From: Effrenium voratum
Lineage: Eukaryota; Sar; Dinophyceae; Suessiales; Symbiodiniaceae
Reading direction: 5' to 3'
DNA: 64,000 nucleotides
Assembly: GCA_963377175.1 (NCBI GenBank)
Contig: CAUJNA010003497.1
Span: forward strand, 152,501 to 216,500
A program made the position numbers and the translations under genes. The notes beneath the pieces were generated by a model, which was given only the letters and a program-made list of their open reading frames with translations, did no database searches and had not been told where the DNA came from. Positions 12,201-27,200 of this stretch are shown one piece after another. Numbering within the stretch: the stretch's first letter is position 1; each line of letters begins with the position of its first letter.

Positions 12201-15200
12201 GCAGGTAACCAGCCATTGTCTTTTTGGCTTCTTATACCAGGTGGTTCCCATAATTGCCTATACTGGGAACGGCATCCATCACTGGGAGCCTTTTTCTTGT
12301 CGGCCTTGTGCCCAAAAATTGCCAGACATTTCAGCGGAGATTGCTCGAACTTTGCTTGCTTTTCGAAGTCGTTTCTTCCTAAGTTGCCAAGTTTGGACCC
12401 AGAAAACAAAAGGTGATCACCTTTTGGGACCTTGAACATCCTGGTAACCAAAAAAAATCCAACACGCCAAATACAGGGTTCAGCTTTTGGGACCAGTAGC
12501 TGTGTTCAAAATGGAGGCTTGGCCAATCTCACACAGCCCAGACTAGACATTCGTACCAAAACTCGAAACAAAAAAACAAAGCCCAAGACTAAACAAGCAC
12601 CCAACCTCGACCAGATAGATATTCGTACCAAAACCAAAAAAAAAAAGACGCCCACAGCTCGGATCAAACGCCCGGGCTTCGACTTCCGACTTCCGACTTC
12701 CGACCTCCGACTTCCGTCCGAGAAGCGAAGGGGTAGGTGCCAAAGTCGATGTCCAGCAGCGCGGCGTTGGCGCCTTCCACCAGGACCTCGAAATCCGTGC
12801 CAACGGGGCGAGGGGCCGTTGGGGCCACCTGGGCTGTCCGTTTTCTCTTTTTTTTCCCCGCCCTTTGCTTTCTCCGTTTTTTTTTCTTGCTTTTTGTTGC
12901 TCCTTTGTTGTTTTCCTTGTGTTTCCCCTTTGTGTTTCCCGTTTCTGTTGTTTCTTCTTTTTTGTCGGGGTCCCCTGCTGAAAGTCGACAACGTTTCGTG
13001 GGTTAAACTCGGAGACTACCACGCAGTGAACGAGACACCTGCTGAAAGTTCGACTTTTCATGGGTTGAGTTCGGAAACTACCACTAAACAAACCAACTAA
13101 AAGGACTTGTAATGGGCGAAATCCCTGGAGAGTGCGAACTTTTCATGGGTTAAATTCGGAGACTACCACTGAACCTTTTTAAAAGGATCTAAAAGCTAAG
13201 GAACCGGATGGCGGGAGCTGCCAAGCTACCCAAAACCCATGAAACTGCCACGGGTCAAGAATAGGGCAACCCCAAAAATGGCTTGCCCTGGTAAATGGAA
13301 ACATGGACTATGACAAAAACCTTTGGTCCCCTGACTGCTAAATTTTGACCCATACCGAAATGACAAATCAAAATGGTGGCACCTCTTCAAAGTTGGGAAA
13401 CTAAGGGCTATTGACCCCAATACTGATTTCCCGTGTTAATAGTTGGGACATGTTGGGACTGTCCACTATCCTTTATCTACATCTGTGGTGGACATCGTCC
13501 TCGTGGTTCAAGCTTTTTTGTCGGTCGGTCAGTTTTGCGGCGCAGCCGCCAATGTAAACAATATCAAGCAGCAAGCATGGCAAACTACAAGAATTGCATG
13601 ATACCAGGGCACAAATTGATGCGGGTTGGACAAACAATCCGACCTACCCAACACACACACATCAACCACAGAAACTGGACAGTGAGTGGGCTCTGGGCCA
13701 CCAAACACTTGCCCGCATAGGCGGCCTTTGGGCACAATGGATTGCCCTGGCAAACGGAGAAAAAAAAAAAAAAAAAAAAAACCTCCAAACCAGCGCCAAA
13801 CCGAGCAACGGCATCTAACTTTTTGGGTTCCAAGTCAACCATACGAGCCTACGGTCCGCTTCCCCCCCATGGCCCCCATGGCCCCGGGCCCCGGCCCCCA
13901 CCCCGCCCCCACCCCGCCTTGTAGCCCCTGGAGATGTCCTGGGGGTCCCTTGAAACCGGCCAGTTGGTCCCTTGAAACCGGCCGGTTCAAAGAAAACCAG
14001 ACCCCTGTCTCCACCCCTGCAGGTTTTTATATGCCCGTGATTTTGGGTAAATGACCAACCAGTTTTTAAGGGTCAGAAGGATTTGGTAGAACAACACGTT
14101 GAGGTTCTTTCTTGTTGGCTTTCCTTCAAAAGCACAGAAAGGGAGTCGATCATTTCGGACACCCCCCGCATGTTTCTTGCCAGGTTGAACTCCCTCAGCC
14201 TGTGCTATCGGATGCATGAGTTGTTGGCTCACCCAAAAAAATGGTTGATACGGGTATGTGTCAAAATAGGGGGACTCAAAATGGATTTGGGTTTCCCTTT
14301 GGCTTCTCGTAAATACAAGAATTGGCTACCGAGCTCTTTAAAAAAAACACACACAAAAAACAACAACTAGGTAGTCAATGGGGAATCACAGGAGAGTTCA
14401 GCGGGATTGTTCCTTCATTCCCCGTATCTGAGAACCGGCAAACTTGGAAGGAGCGGGCTTGAACTTATCACTCCACCTCGGAATGCTCGGGTCCATTGTT
14501 GCCAAAGGTGTGTGTGTGTGTGACTTCCCCAAAAGGGCAAGTGTTGGGTTTAACCCTAGCCTCGTCTTTCCAATCATGAAAGTGGGTTCCGCGTGCCCCA
14601 AAAGGAAACTAGTCTTCCAATACCCTCCTGCCAGCTTGCATGATGCTTGGAAGGGAGGGTATCCTTACTTTTTACCCGGGCCCCGCAGCAGCTGACTCAA
14701 CTTGGCACTGCACAAACGCCATCCACGTCCAACATAGATAAAGTTTCCTTAAAACCAACTGAGGAAATAAACGCTTTTTCGGCAACAACGAACTAGTTCG
14801 GGGACTCACAACCCTTTTTGTCCATCCACAGAAACACTTCGCGCCCACGTCTGCTTTTCCCCAAAGGACCCAGAAATAGAAGGTGAACACCTTTTGGGTC
14901 CACTGAACATGGTTGCCAAAACCGGGAAACCAAAAGGTCAGATCCGGTCGATTCGCTTTGGGCAAGCAAGTTGTTCAGCTTCCCCCTAAGTAGCCTATTT
15001 AGCGGGGTGGTTGGGAGGTTTCCCATTTACCCTCAAGAACCCCAGTTAACCCCAGTTTGGGCGCCCAGTTCCTTGGCCCCCGGGAAAACCCGACTCCTCA
15101 TGGATCAGCGTGACGCTGTCCACGATCTGGTGCCGCAGGATCTCCGAGAACTGCCGGTACCGCGCGATCTCCTGGCGAGAAAGAAAACACACACTGTCTT

Positions 15201-18200
15201 GGGCGCTGTAGATCGCCCAGCAAAGAGTTTAACTTTTTGCTGGTTGAAAGGACTATGTGGGGAATCCAAAAAGATAAAGTCTAAAGGTCCGACCCAATAG
15301 CAGTAGAGCTGTGGATGGACGAAATCCATTTCGCGCCACCTAACAAACTCTGGAATGATCACGCCACCTTACGAGTTCTCAGCTTGGACCCAGAAAAAAC
15401 AAATATCACCTTTTGAGGCCACTAAACAAACATAGTTGCCAAATTGGAAAACCAACAGGTCAGATCCGGACGCCTTGGGCAACTAAGCATAAGATGGTGC
15501 CCCATCTTGACCAAACGAACCCTTGCACTCCCAGTTTTGCACAGGGGAAGGGGGGAGGGGGGTGTCAAATATTTGCGGAGCTGTTTGACGTGGAGAATCA
15601 TGAAGCAACAACACATTTAAAAAGGATCTCCGAATTAAAGACAAAACCAGCCGGTTCAAAAGACGCTTAGATCCCTCCCACGGGATCGCATGCCTTTCGC
15701 ATGTGCGGAGTCCTAGTTCAAACACACACACACACACACACATCACAATGGCTTGCGAAGAGCATCTGCCTGGTTCTGAAACCTGACAATGTTGGGCGCT
15801 GTCTATTGAGAGCTCTCATTGCACCGGGGAACTTGGCCAGGAACTTCTTGGAGACAACGCAAATCCAAGCCCACTGGTTCAGGTCTTATGCGAGGGAACC
15901 AGGGTGTACCAGGTTGTTCATGTCTGGTTTCGTACAATTCCCAAGTGACTTTGTCAGCTCGCTCCCCACAAAGGCTGGGATCAGCTTTCGCTCCTCCAGC
16001 ATCAGTTCTCATGGATTGCGGGCCGTCACAGGGGGACCCTCAATGGACTTTGAGGTTTTGCCTGCTTTCCCCCAAAGAACTGGACTGTCCTCAGATCCCC
16101 TGCTAAAAGTTGAACTTTTAGTGGTTACAACGGAAACCCCAATTTAAATCGGCGAAAAACCTAAAACCAGCAGGGGACGGCTGGGAACCACCAAGAAAGA
16201 AACCGCCAAACCGAGGCCGGAGAGTCAGTTGCTTCAGACCCGATGGCCTCCTCGATGTTTTCCACGCCGCCCTTCTGGCCACCCTCCGGGTCGAAGGCGT
16301 ACTTGGTGTTATACTCCCTCAACGCCTTACCAGGTGAGTGGCAGCTTCCATTTGGTTGAGGCAGGATCATAAATAACATGTTCTATTGAATTCCTCTTAA
16401 AACCAACAAGGGGGGAAAACAACATATTCTTAAGCAATGGAGGCCAGGTTACGGAATAGGGGGAAACCTGATTTTGGGGCTGGCGATGTTGAGTCGGGGG
16501 CACGGTGACGGGAAGGTGACAAGGGGGAATCCCCTTGCCGGGATACGTTAAGTAGGGCACAGCTAGTGACACCCTGGAAAGAGGCGATCTTTACTGGACC
16601 CCCCCCAAAAAGAAGAGAGAGTAAAAATAATAACAAAGAAACCAAGTGGCTTCCAGGGTGCCTCCATGGGCCCGTGTTGAACGCCAGAATGGCAAGCGAG
16701 AGAGGCCGTGCCTTGAAGGTCGCGCTAGGTGATGTTTCCGTCTGGTTGCGATATGTTTGCCCATTGTGCTTTGTGTTCAAATACAAGGAAGTTCGCGGTG
16801 GGAAATGGAATCCACTTCTGTGATACAACAAAAAGGGCCTCCCAAAGGCCAAAGAAGACTCAAGAATGACTCAAGACTCTCGGGCCGGGCCACCTGCAAC
16901 TGAGTATGTGTGCAAAACCAAATGCGCTGCTCACATTAGCAGCAAGCCCGACAGAGCCGCGCTAATTCGTCGGATCAACACTGTGCTGTTAGGCGCTTGT
17001 GGAGCCATGTGGCACTTTTTCTTTAAAATTGAAACCAAAATCATTTGATTACGGATTTCCTCTGTTTCACCATCTGAAGCCGGGAAGCAACTTGTCAAGC
17101 ACCATGGATTGCCATCCCAGTCTAGCTCGCCAAGTCCATAGGGATGGGCCTCTACGCGAGTCCCCTGCTGGACATGGGAAACTTAGCGAGTCCCTTCTCG
17201 TTTCTTGTTGCAATTGCGGATGTTCTCCCTTTCTTGTCCCTCCCAAATGGACCTGGACAACGACATATTATGAGCAACCCTCACTGTCCGACTCCTAGTG
17301 TGGACTCCAGATTGATCAACCTGGACTATCAGGGGAGTGTCTCCCCACCAAGGTAAAGGTCTTTATTCTTGGCAAACATGGATTTGTCTTAAAATTAGGG
17401 ACCCCGCTTTTTAAAGGGTGTTTTTCCTGTTGCTTTCCCTTGACACCGTCCAAAGGGATTCCTCGACAAACAACACAAAATACTAGGTGTCATGGTGCAA
17501 AGTCATTCATATTCAAACTCCCTTGATGAAACCTCCGGACCCCGATCAAGCGCGTTGGAAGAAGTTCAGGGACGCAAACAAACAAGACCGTCCAAAGAAA
17601 AAAATACAAGCCCAAGGTCCGACAGTCAGAAGCCCTCGGAAATCGGAACAGCACAGGGACAAAGTCTTGAAAACAAGCACAAGCCACAAACAAACAAATA
17701 GACAAACGGACGAAGAGGAAACCAAACAAACAAACAAACCAACAAACAAACAAGGCAAACAAGGCAGTAAGGCAATAAGGCAACCAAGGCAAACCAAGCC
17801 TGCCGATTTTGGGAGGCAACGTTCGGGGGGCGGTTTATAGGTCCCCAAACTCTTGCCCCCATATTTTTTCGCGACGGGCCTTGCGGAGCTGTAATTGTGC
17901 GGGCGTGTCCTCTGAGGCCACCCAAAGATTTCAGCAGGGCGGCCTCCCATTTGTTTTTGGAACGACCTGGCACTTGAAGTATGGAGGGCAACAGGAAGAC
18001 ACATGACATTTAAAGGTTGAAAGGCGTCACGTCAGCCAAACAAAGACAAATATCCAAACAATTGCAGGAACATATCTATATATATATATGTATCCTGCAT
18101 CAGCTGGAAGACCTCGGAAGAATCTGGACGCCGTTCGTTTTCAAGGGGCCTCCGAACAGGATATCTGCGCAAACTAGCCGAGAATCCCGCAAGCGGCGTG

Positions 18201-21200
18201 CATCAAGGTTGTTTTCCAGGGGAGCACATGTCATGGTCAAAATTCCTTGTGTGGGACATCACTTCCTTTGGTAATAATTCACAAGCTTTAAAGGGTTCAT
18301 GGCCATCCCGCAAGCCCAAACAGAAGTCGACAGGGCTTTTCAAAAGTACTGTAGTCTTCCAACACCAAGACAAATATCAGCTTCCATTGAAAAAACAAAA
18401 ACCCAAATAAGCATCTTGTCAAACATGCCCCATCATGTTTTGTTGGACCCAACGGCAAGTGCTACGGCCACCAATTCGTCACCCGGTCGTCACAATTTTC
18501 CCCAAGGGTGCCACATTTCCCCGGTGGGTTGCTAGGACCTCGACACTGCTTGGATGGCTATTGTGGAGTGAAAATGGGAAACGAAAGCTTGCTTGCTGTA
18601 ACGACCCCTCTGCAGAAAGTGCATAATTTTTTGTAGGTCCAATGGAAACTCCACGGTTTCAACCAACAGCTTAAAGTCCAAAGATCCACCCAAAAAAACA
18701 AAATCTTAAAGAAAGGTCAAGTATAATGATTCCAACTCGCGGCGGATTGGCCCAACTTTTGAAATCTTCTGGGGGTCTGGCACGGGTGCAGCCCCATCGA
18801 CTGAGCCGAGAAGGCCCCTTCCCCCTTTGCAGGCTCGGAACCGGGGACTCTTGAAGTAGAAGCTCTGAATTCAGTTCGGTCCGAATTCTAAAGGCTTAGG
18901 CGACTTTGGCAAAACTTCTCTTGCCCAATGGACCGGGACATGGCCAAAACTGGACCAACATAGCTACTGGACGCAAAAGGACACACCACAAAAGGTCAAA
19001 CGGTCGATTCGCTTGGGATCCTCGGCCGCAACTCCTCCCAATCCGCCCATCTCTCCTTCTCGCGAGGGTCACCGAAGCGCTTCCTGAGGCGTCCGCTTTT
19101 CAGAGGGCAACTTGCCGAGGGCGACTTGCCGATGGTGTTCTGGGATCTGTCCAACACAACCAAGAAAACAAGGGAGGGTGCAACAGTTCAGAACAGGGAT
19201 AAATGCTATCCATTCCAAGACAAGTTTTGCTGTGGCTTGAAAGAAGCCCCTTGAAGAAAGGGCGGGCCACAGACAAAGTGCTGACTTGCCGGTTCTGCGC
19301 GCTTGGTGCAGTTGCTTCGAACCTTGCAGAGCCACAGCAAATCTGCACAGGGTCAATGCTGCCGCAGCCTTGCCGCAGTCAAACCATTCTCCGGGATTTG
19401 GCTGGCTCCCGGCTTTCCCTCAATCCATGGCTTCACCCAAAGGGCAGCTACCTAAACATTGACAACATGCAACTGATGAACTTGCAACTTGTGAACACAA
19501 CATGCATGGCTCTCAAAACCAGGGCCCCACCAGGTGTTTTCCTGTGGCTCTTTTTCAAGACAAAAGACAGAACGGGAACACAAGACAAACCCAAATAGCC
19601 AAGCACTGTCCAAAGACTTGGAGAGTGCTGCTACTTGATGGGCTACCTGCCCAGAAAGTGGGGACATTGGCTGTAATGTCCACACAAACAAGTGAAATGC
19701 TAAAGATCCAGCCCGCTCAGTTCCCAGTTTGGACCCAAGCATACAAGGTGAAAACTCCATTTGGGGCCTGGACGAAAAAGGGTTGCCAACAAGGGAGAAC
19801 CAAAAGGTCAGATCCGGTTGATTCGCTTTGGGCAAGTTATACAATAACATGCCCAGTGGATCCCACTCACCTGAATAGGACGTAACCAGCCATTCTCCTC
19901 TTAGTGCTTAACAGGGAAATCAAATTGGCTTCCTCCCCCCCACAAGGAACCAAGAGAATTGGAATCACAGGGATAGGAAACCAAACCAGCCCCGTGATCG
20001 CTAGACCGGGGACACTCGACTCAGCCGGGCTTCTGCGACCACGCGATCAGCTCCCGCAACCGCCGCTCGAACTCCTGTGAGGTCGCGCGGGTGTCTGGGT
20101 GTGTCTGGGTGTCTCACTGTCATCCACTTGCTTAAGTGCCCTGGACAAACACATGAAAAAAATCGCAGGGAAACCCATCAGACACCTTGGCTCATGGATG
20201 ATTGGGACGTTTTAGTTGACCCCTGCTGACATGAGAATTCAGTGGGGGGTTATGTCCACTACATCAAAATTCAGTGGTTCCCTCTTGAAACCATAAATGA
20301 AGCTTCATGACTAAATGGGGAACCCTGTCTGGGAATTGCAACTACCTCAACAAAAATCTTAACATTTTATGTGACACTAAAATGGTCTTCCGCAAAAGTT
20401 TAAAGTGCCAAGGTGTCTGTTTATTTTTTCAAGGCTCCATTTGCACCTTGGTTTTAAGGAATCCAAAGGATAACCATCATGTTTTCGGGGCCCTATTTGG
20501 ACGCGTGCCTAGATGCATGCATGCGAACATAGTCCAACACGATACGGCTCATACAAAGGCCTCAAACGGCAAGGTTCGCCAAATGCTGCATTCATCCGGT
20601 TGAAATTCATGGCTTCCAAGCTGTCTAGGAATCGGACCCCCCAACATGGTAGGTTTACTGGTGGCTTCCCTTTAAAACCCCACCCCGACCCCAAACGAGG
20701 TACCCACCCAACAACTGGAACTGCACCCAAGCCATTCCGTTCCTCGAAGTGGAGGAGGTCCCCGAAGCGGAGCCCATTGCCTCGTGAAAGCAGATGGCAA
20801 TGGATTCTCGGGGTAAGACCCGTTTCTTGAGAGTGAGGTCTACGGGGGAGGTCTCATTTGGCATTTCGGCCGTCATACCTTGGTTGGTGTAATGACCCTT
20901 GGTTACGTAGTAAGGACCCCTCTGCTGGACATTGAGAACTCAGGATCGAGAGCACATTTCCCATGTGGCGGAACCACATTCCGTGTGATTTTGCCGGATA
21001 ATGACTCGGTTGCTGCGACGACCCCTCTGCAAAAAGTTCAAACAACTTGTGGGTCCAAATCGGAAAATCCGAACTGTTTCAACCAAAAAGCTAAGGTCCA
21101 AAGATCCAACTGAGTAGCAATCAAGTGGATGTTATTGAGTTGTGTTTTTTGGAGGGGGACCTTTTTGGTTGGTGTTCAAAGGGAAGCTACAAGAAAGCCA

Positions 21201-24200
21201 GCCCATTTTGGTGGCACAAACTCATGTGTGCAATGAAGCCGGATGACTAAACAAGATTACTACCCTTCCTGCTGAGCGGATTGGCCAGAGAAGAGAGAAA
21301 GCCCAAACTTTTTGCTTACCACAAAGAGGGTCTTCCCAAAAAGTCTGCAGTCCAGGCACTTAGGGAGTGAGATACCAACATGTGTTTTTTTTGGGGGGGG
21401 ATTCTACCACCTACTTTCAACCAGCTGCAATCTTCCACCTTGAACATCTGCAATTTGATTCACCAGCAGTGGCTCTCACTTCCTGAGTGGATTGAATGTT
21501 TGCCACTGGTCTTCCCAAAAAGTGACGAAAGTCCAACTCGGGCCACACTCGAGCAGGGGATATCGATCCCTTTTTCCAAAGAAGTGGATGGATTTGGGGA
21601 CCACTCGCTCGACTTAAGCAAGCAAGCAAACAAGCTAACCACACCTGCTGGAACGACGATGATGATGGACAAACTACAGGACTTTGGCCCTTTCTTTTAT
21701 CACAAGGTTCGACACCCCAAATTCTTGGCGACTCCCTTTGTTCCCCTCTGGCTGACAGATTTCGCCTCTCGGTAAAAGAAGAAGCAGAAGCACCGATCCG
21801 ACTTCACAACCCGAGGGTATGGTAGTAACAAACTTAGCTTGTTGCAGCCACCTACTAAAACATGAACAGAACCAACAAAAACAGGCACCACACCTCGGTT
21901 GCTTTCTGCTCCCCTGCTTAAAGTTTAACTTTTAGTGGTTTAAGGGAAAACCCATTGGCTGGCAAAAAGTTAAAGTCCCGCCATCCAAGCAACATGCAAC
22001 AAAGACACAACTTACCAAGAGCAGTGACGCCGAGGCACGGATGGCTTTGGCGGAGTAGCAGGGGCCGATGCCACGCTTCGTGGTGCCGATGGAGTTGGTC
22101 CCCTGAGCCATCGATGCGTTCGTCGATCGGATTTCTCTACCGGCCCACATGGGAAACACAAAACACTTGAAAACCGCCTGGCAAAAACCCAGCCTCCCGG
22201 GGGGGCACCTTTCTGTTTTCTTGGTTTCTGGGCCCGGCGTTCCTTGGCCGGTGAGATCGACGAGGTTGGCAATGAATTGCCAAACAGGTCCAAGGGCCCG
22301 GCATCCTCCAATTCGAGACGGACCTCTGATTATGGTCCCAAACCAAGGGAGTGCGCCACCAAACTGGGCCAGAAAAGCTCAGCCTGCTTGCTTGCCATCG
22401 GCTTGTTGCATAAATGGTGGGTATCCCCAAGATGCTTCGGGTACTTTTGGCTGCCTTTTTATTCAAACCACTCGCAAATGGGCCGCACGCAAAAGACGCA
22501 AGAGATAGACCCTAAGGTTCAAGCCCCATTAAAAGAAAGGTTGACCCAATTTCGATGATGACAATCCTTAGGAAAACAATGGTGGTGATATGAACCCACA
22601 TAGTCTTAATGTTGGTTTGAACCCCAGGGTAGAGATTTGTGGCACCCAAAGAGAGCCCAACGAATGCGCCTGCTCGGCCTCCAAGATGCCGTCGATGATC
22701 TGACGGAGCAAGGCTGAAACAAGAGGGTTCTCTGGGGCTCAATTCCGATCGAGTGGATTGGCGAAGAAAAGGAACCAAACCTTTTATACTTACCACAACT
22801 GTCTTCCCAAAAAGCTTGAAGTCCAACAACTCGGGGAGTGAGGGGGAAGACAGAAAGCCAGCACCATCCAAAGTGCACCATTGCATTAAGTGCCAAGGGC
22901 CATTTCTTCCAATTAACAGCCCAAAGTTTGAAGTGGCCCGCCTATTCCAATTACCCAGGCGCTGGCAAATGCAGAACTCTGCCAAGCCCTTTCCTCCCCG
23001 CCTGGTGGCTGTCAAAGAGCACGTGCGCGCCTGAATAGCGGCACTCGCCGCCGGCAGCTTGCGATGATAGCTCTCCACGCATATTCAGCTTCCCGCGAAA
23101 AGGGTGGTCTGGAGTGGTGGTTTCAAGCTGTTCCGGTGGCGATTGCCCAATAACCCTCCACAAGAACCAGGGGTGCACATGGTCCAAAACTTCGACGTCT
23201 CATGTCTCTGTGTGTTTTTGGTTTTCTGAGGCTATCCTTTTTGAGGTTGATTTAAAGGGAATCGGAATAAGTCCAACCAAATCCAAACAGAACACCGAAT
23301 CCCTACTCAACACCTGACTCTTTTGGGCCATCGGCGCGTGGAGATAAAGATCCTCTCAAGCGCCCGCGGGTCGAACTCCTTAAGCTCCTGAAGCGCGGCT
23401 TGTGAGGGACCCCGTGCTTTTGGTCTTTTGGGTCTTCATACTGATGGGTCTGTCCTTGTTACTTTTAGGGCTCGGGTTCGGTCCATTTTTCTTGTGTGGG
23501 ATGGTTTTACAGGGAAACCAAGGGAAAGCCCAACCATTGTGGAGGTCCCCGAGAAAGACACACACACAGATGCACCAAATCCGCTTCGCTCCAGTTGGTA
23601 GGTGGTTCGCAGGTGTCAAAGGGCTTTCTCCATCCCAACTGCAACATCTTGTCCAGTAGATTGCCTACCTGTTCAGCTTGGAGGCTCGGCCAAGATCTTC
23701 ATCACAAATCCTGATGGGTGTGTCCTAAGATGAGGAAGGGCTACAAACTCACAAACAGATGGACCCCGAAAAACCGCAAAGGGGGCCTCTTTCGCACGCC
23801 AGGGACAAAAGCAGATTCGGAATCCGACCCAGAAAACGAGGCTCATGCTGGCTGCGCAGTGAAAGACAATGTATCGTGCCCGGAAAGAGAAGAATGAGCA
23901 ACTCAGAAAGTCTTATCATTCTTAGAGCAGTCTTCTTGGTCGTTCGCCCCACAAAGAGGGCCCTATTAGCCCCGAGACCCTATTAGTCGCTAGGCCCTAT
24001 TGGCCTATTGGGCTTGGGGAATCGGCCCCAATTGATGCAGGACACATCAATACGACCTTCGCGCCTGCAACTCCTTCATCAGCGTTGGGATGTGTACCAC
24101 GACGCCTCATTCCGATTCCCGCGCAAAGACTCGCAACTCGGTCGCCCAAAAAGGTTGCAATTCATAGTGGGGTTATCACTTTTGGAGGGAAGACCTTTCT

Positions 24201-27200
24201 ATGAATTGGACGGGTCTGTTGGTGTGAGCGTTGCTCGTTTCCCCAGTAGGACACAGGAAAGTTAAAGCTCGTCCCATGATGCTTGTTGTTCCTCCCTTGA
24301 GATCGAGCGGATTGGCCGGGAAAAGTTTTCCGAACTTTCTATATGGCTGGCTCGTCTTTTTTAAGGCCTCTTTGGTTTCCCTCAAAAACCAAGGGCAACC
24401 CAAAAAAAGACACACAACTAAACTGGCCTTCCCCCAAAAGGGACTAAAGTCCCTAAACACTCACACCATGAGTGCCCCCCCTATCTCTAAAGGCACACTC
24501 CCCAAAAGCTTGGCACAAATCTTGCAAGACACGAGACACACACCTCGCTCGCCACACCGAATTTCAGTTCGCAGCGGATTCGAGGCCCTGGCCGTTGCCG
24601 ATGAGGTTCTTGCAGGCCTGGCACCAAGCAGGCGTCATTGGATGTCCCTAAAAGTTGATCGAATGTTTCTGGTGGTTAGACCCACATCTTTTTGCACAGT
24701 ACCTGAGAGAGACTTTGAACATGGGAGACAGCCGTCGGCTGGGGGGGGGGGGGGCTGGTTGCATTTTTGCCCATACAACTTCTGGGCAAAGTAGATCCTG
24801 TGGCCTGGACCTTGGATCCTGTGGCCTGGACCTAGAATGATCCCCAAATAACCTCGCTCAAACACGTCGGAAGCCCTTCGTGAACAAACAAACGGCAGGA
24901 GTTTTGCATGGGAAATATTGCGCCCCCGCCCTTTTGGCCCTGCCTGGTGGGCCACTACTTGGACAAGAAAAGAAACAGGGGCTGCCGATAGACAGCTGAG
25001 GCCTGACTGTTGCGGGCGCCAAGGTGTCCTCACTGTCAAAGGTTCCATTGTGGCAGAGATGTGTTGACTGCTTTCATTGCCCAAAGGGCCAGGGAATAAA
25101 CACCTTTTGAGGCCACTAAAAGAGGACCATAGTAAAACCAAAGGGCACATCCGGTCCAATCGCTGTCGACAAGTGAGCAAGCCTTGGACCAACTCCGGGT
25201 CTCTCCTTCCCGCGGCTGTTGCTTCGTTGATTTTTGGCCAACCTCTGCAACAAGTTTTAGACAGCTAGGAGCTAGCAGTATCCCACTGGATCCCAGTGTC
25301 CAGTAGAACTACTAGGGAACCAGCAATTTTCCTCGCTTTTTTTTAGGGCGATTCCCTTGGTTGCCTTATGGCTAACAGCCAAGGTGGAGGGCTGACAAAG
25401 TGACCTTCTCCCAGTTGCCCGAAGACCCTTTGGGCCCTTTGAGGGGTTGATCATCTCTAACTTCCATTTGCTTAAGCCCCTTGGCATAAACGTCGAGTAG
25501 TGCTAGATTCCCAAGGCAAACATCGTCTGAAGCACATGGAAGCTATTGTTGAACCTCCCAGACAGAAAGCCAAACATTGTGCCAGACAGATTTTCGTGAG
25601 CTCCTTCCTTGAGTGTTGCTCTGACAAAAGGCGGGAAGCATGGTTGCCCAGGGTAGCTCAAGGAAACCAACTGCGCATTTCCCAATGGCTTGGCCTTTTT
25701 CACAACCCGGTTCTTCACGCAATCACAAGTCAATGATGCTGCTAGTCCGATTGGCATGAATTGCCTGTCACACTTGTCGTCAAACTTAGAGGTGGCAACC
25801 ATCCATGGAAGAACAACATTGCAAGATTCAGTGCTTGGGCATTACAAGATTAATCTCCAGCAAAGGTTGGGCGCATTGAAAGGAAACCGCTCTTCGAACT
25901 CCGTTTTCTCCGAGGTCTGCACAGTGAAAGGGAGGATTGCCCTGAGGAAGGCAATCCAACTGAATTCCAGGAGTTGAAACCTTCGGAAGGAATCGATGGG
26001 TTCCCACATGTTCCCACTATCGCGGGGTTGATGTCGGCTTGCCCATGGTGGGATCCTTCTCCTCGTGGATCTTCGAGGCGACTCCCTCATGGCGACCCCC
26101 TCATTCCCTGCCAATCGAACCAGGAAGTAGCGTCACTCACACAACTCGGGGCCTTGTTGATCATCCCGCAAGGAAGAAGATGAAACGCATACCTGCCAAA
26201 TGCGAACGCAGCGAAGGCGAACCACAGCTGACTAACATCCAAAGCCGCGTCTCCCGGAGATTCGTTCGAGGCAATGCAGCCACCAGCTCGTTAACGCCGA
26301 AAGGCCCAACGCCCAAAAGGATTGACACACAAGGTGGCCTTGGACATTTGTTTGCGGCCAACTCCAACAAGAGTGGGCTGGTGAGCAGCTTGGGGCTCAT
26401 GTTCGCAAAACATCTTCAAGATTTCCTCCACCCTCCCTCCAACCTGGCACCTGACAGAGGCTCCCAAAACAGGGGATTGATCTTCCCGGTGCCTGGGAAG
26501 AAGCAAGCCGTGGCCAGCCCTATTTTTGCGTAGGGAGCTGCATCCACTTCGAGGCCCGGATTTGGGTCGAGCTTTCCGGGTGACAGTCACCTGCCTACGA
26601 CCCGTGCGGTCAAGGCACTTCTTGCCGTCCACCAACCTTGGAGCGCGCTCGCTCTGAGAGATCTGAGAAGTTGTAATTCGGTGCTTTTCAATGAGTTCCT
26701 ATGCCTCACTCCATGTATGGAGTGTTTACCCACGCTTACCCTCCAAATGGGTCAAATGGTGGTAAACATTACCTTCCTGGCTACCTGGATTGGGTTCCTA
26801 TAGGGTTTCCATGTTGCACTTGGGTTCCGGAGTTCCGGAAACGAACCCAAGGAAGTCACTTGGAGACTTTGCCTTTGTGTGCAGAAGTTTCCATGTCGCC
26901 TGACTCTGTTCCTCACTTCCCGAGTAGATTTGGCCCACAGTCCACATTGCTTACCGAATTGCTCTTCCCAAGCTTAAGGTCCAGGAACTCGGCTCGTCGT
27001 CTTTTGAGGCTACCCAAAAAATCAAAAACATGCCCATATATGTAGTCTGCCCTAATAGCATATGACACATTTTCGGAGGAGACCCCAGTGCCATGTAAAC
27101 AAATGCAATAAGCAAATCCGTCAAATCAACGCTGATTGAGTGTTGGTGTCATGTTGGTTTCCACTCTTCCACCAATCGGAGAACAAAGTCCAAACTTGAT

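Noticed and set aside
12506..13100. Long frames of 160-222 codons around 12.5-13.1 kb
   Set aside because: Lys/Arg-rich readings of A-rich and T-rich intron; the only supported coding part is the VLVEGAN exon.
20021..20074. Stop codon after [17 protein letters not shown] taken as the end of a gene
   Set aside because: The next purA segment continues in phase from a GC donor before the stop; family homology runs through.
26039..26533. 164-codon plus frame
   Set aside because: It is antisense to a probable purA exon (26,043-26,085) and shows no family motif.
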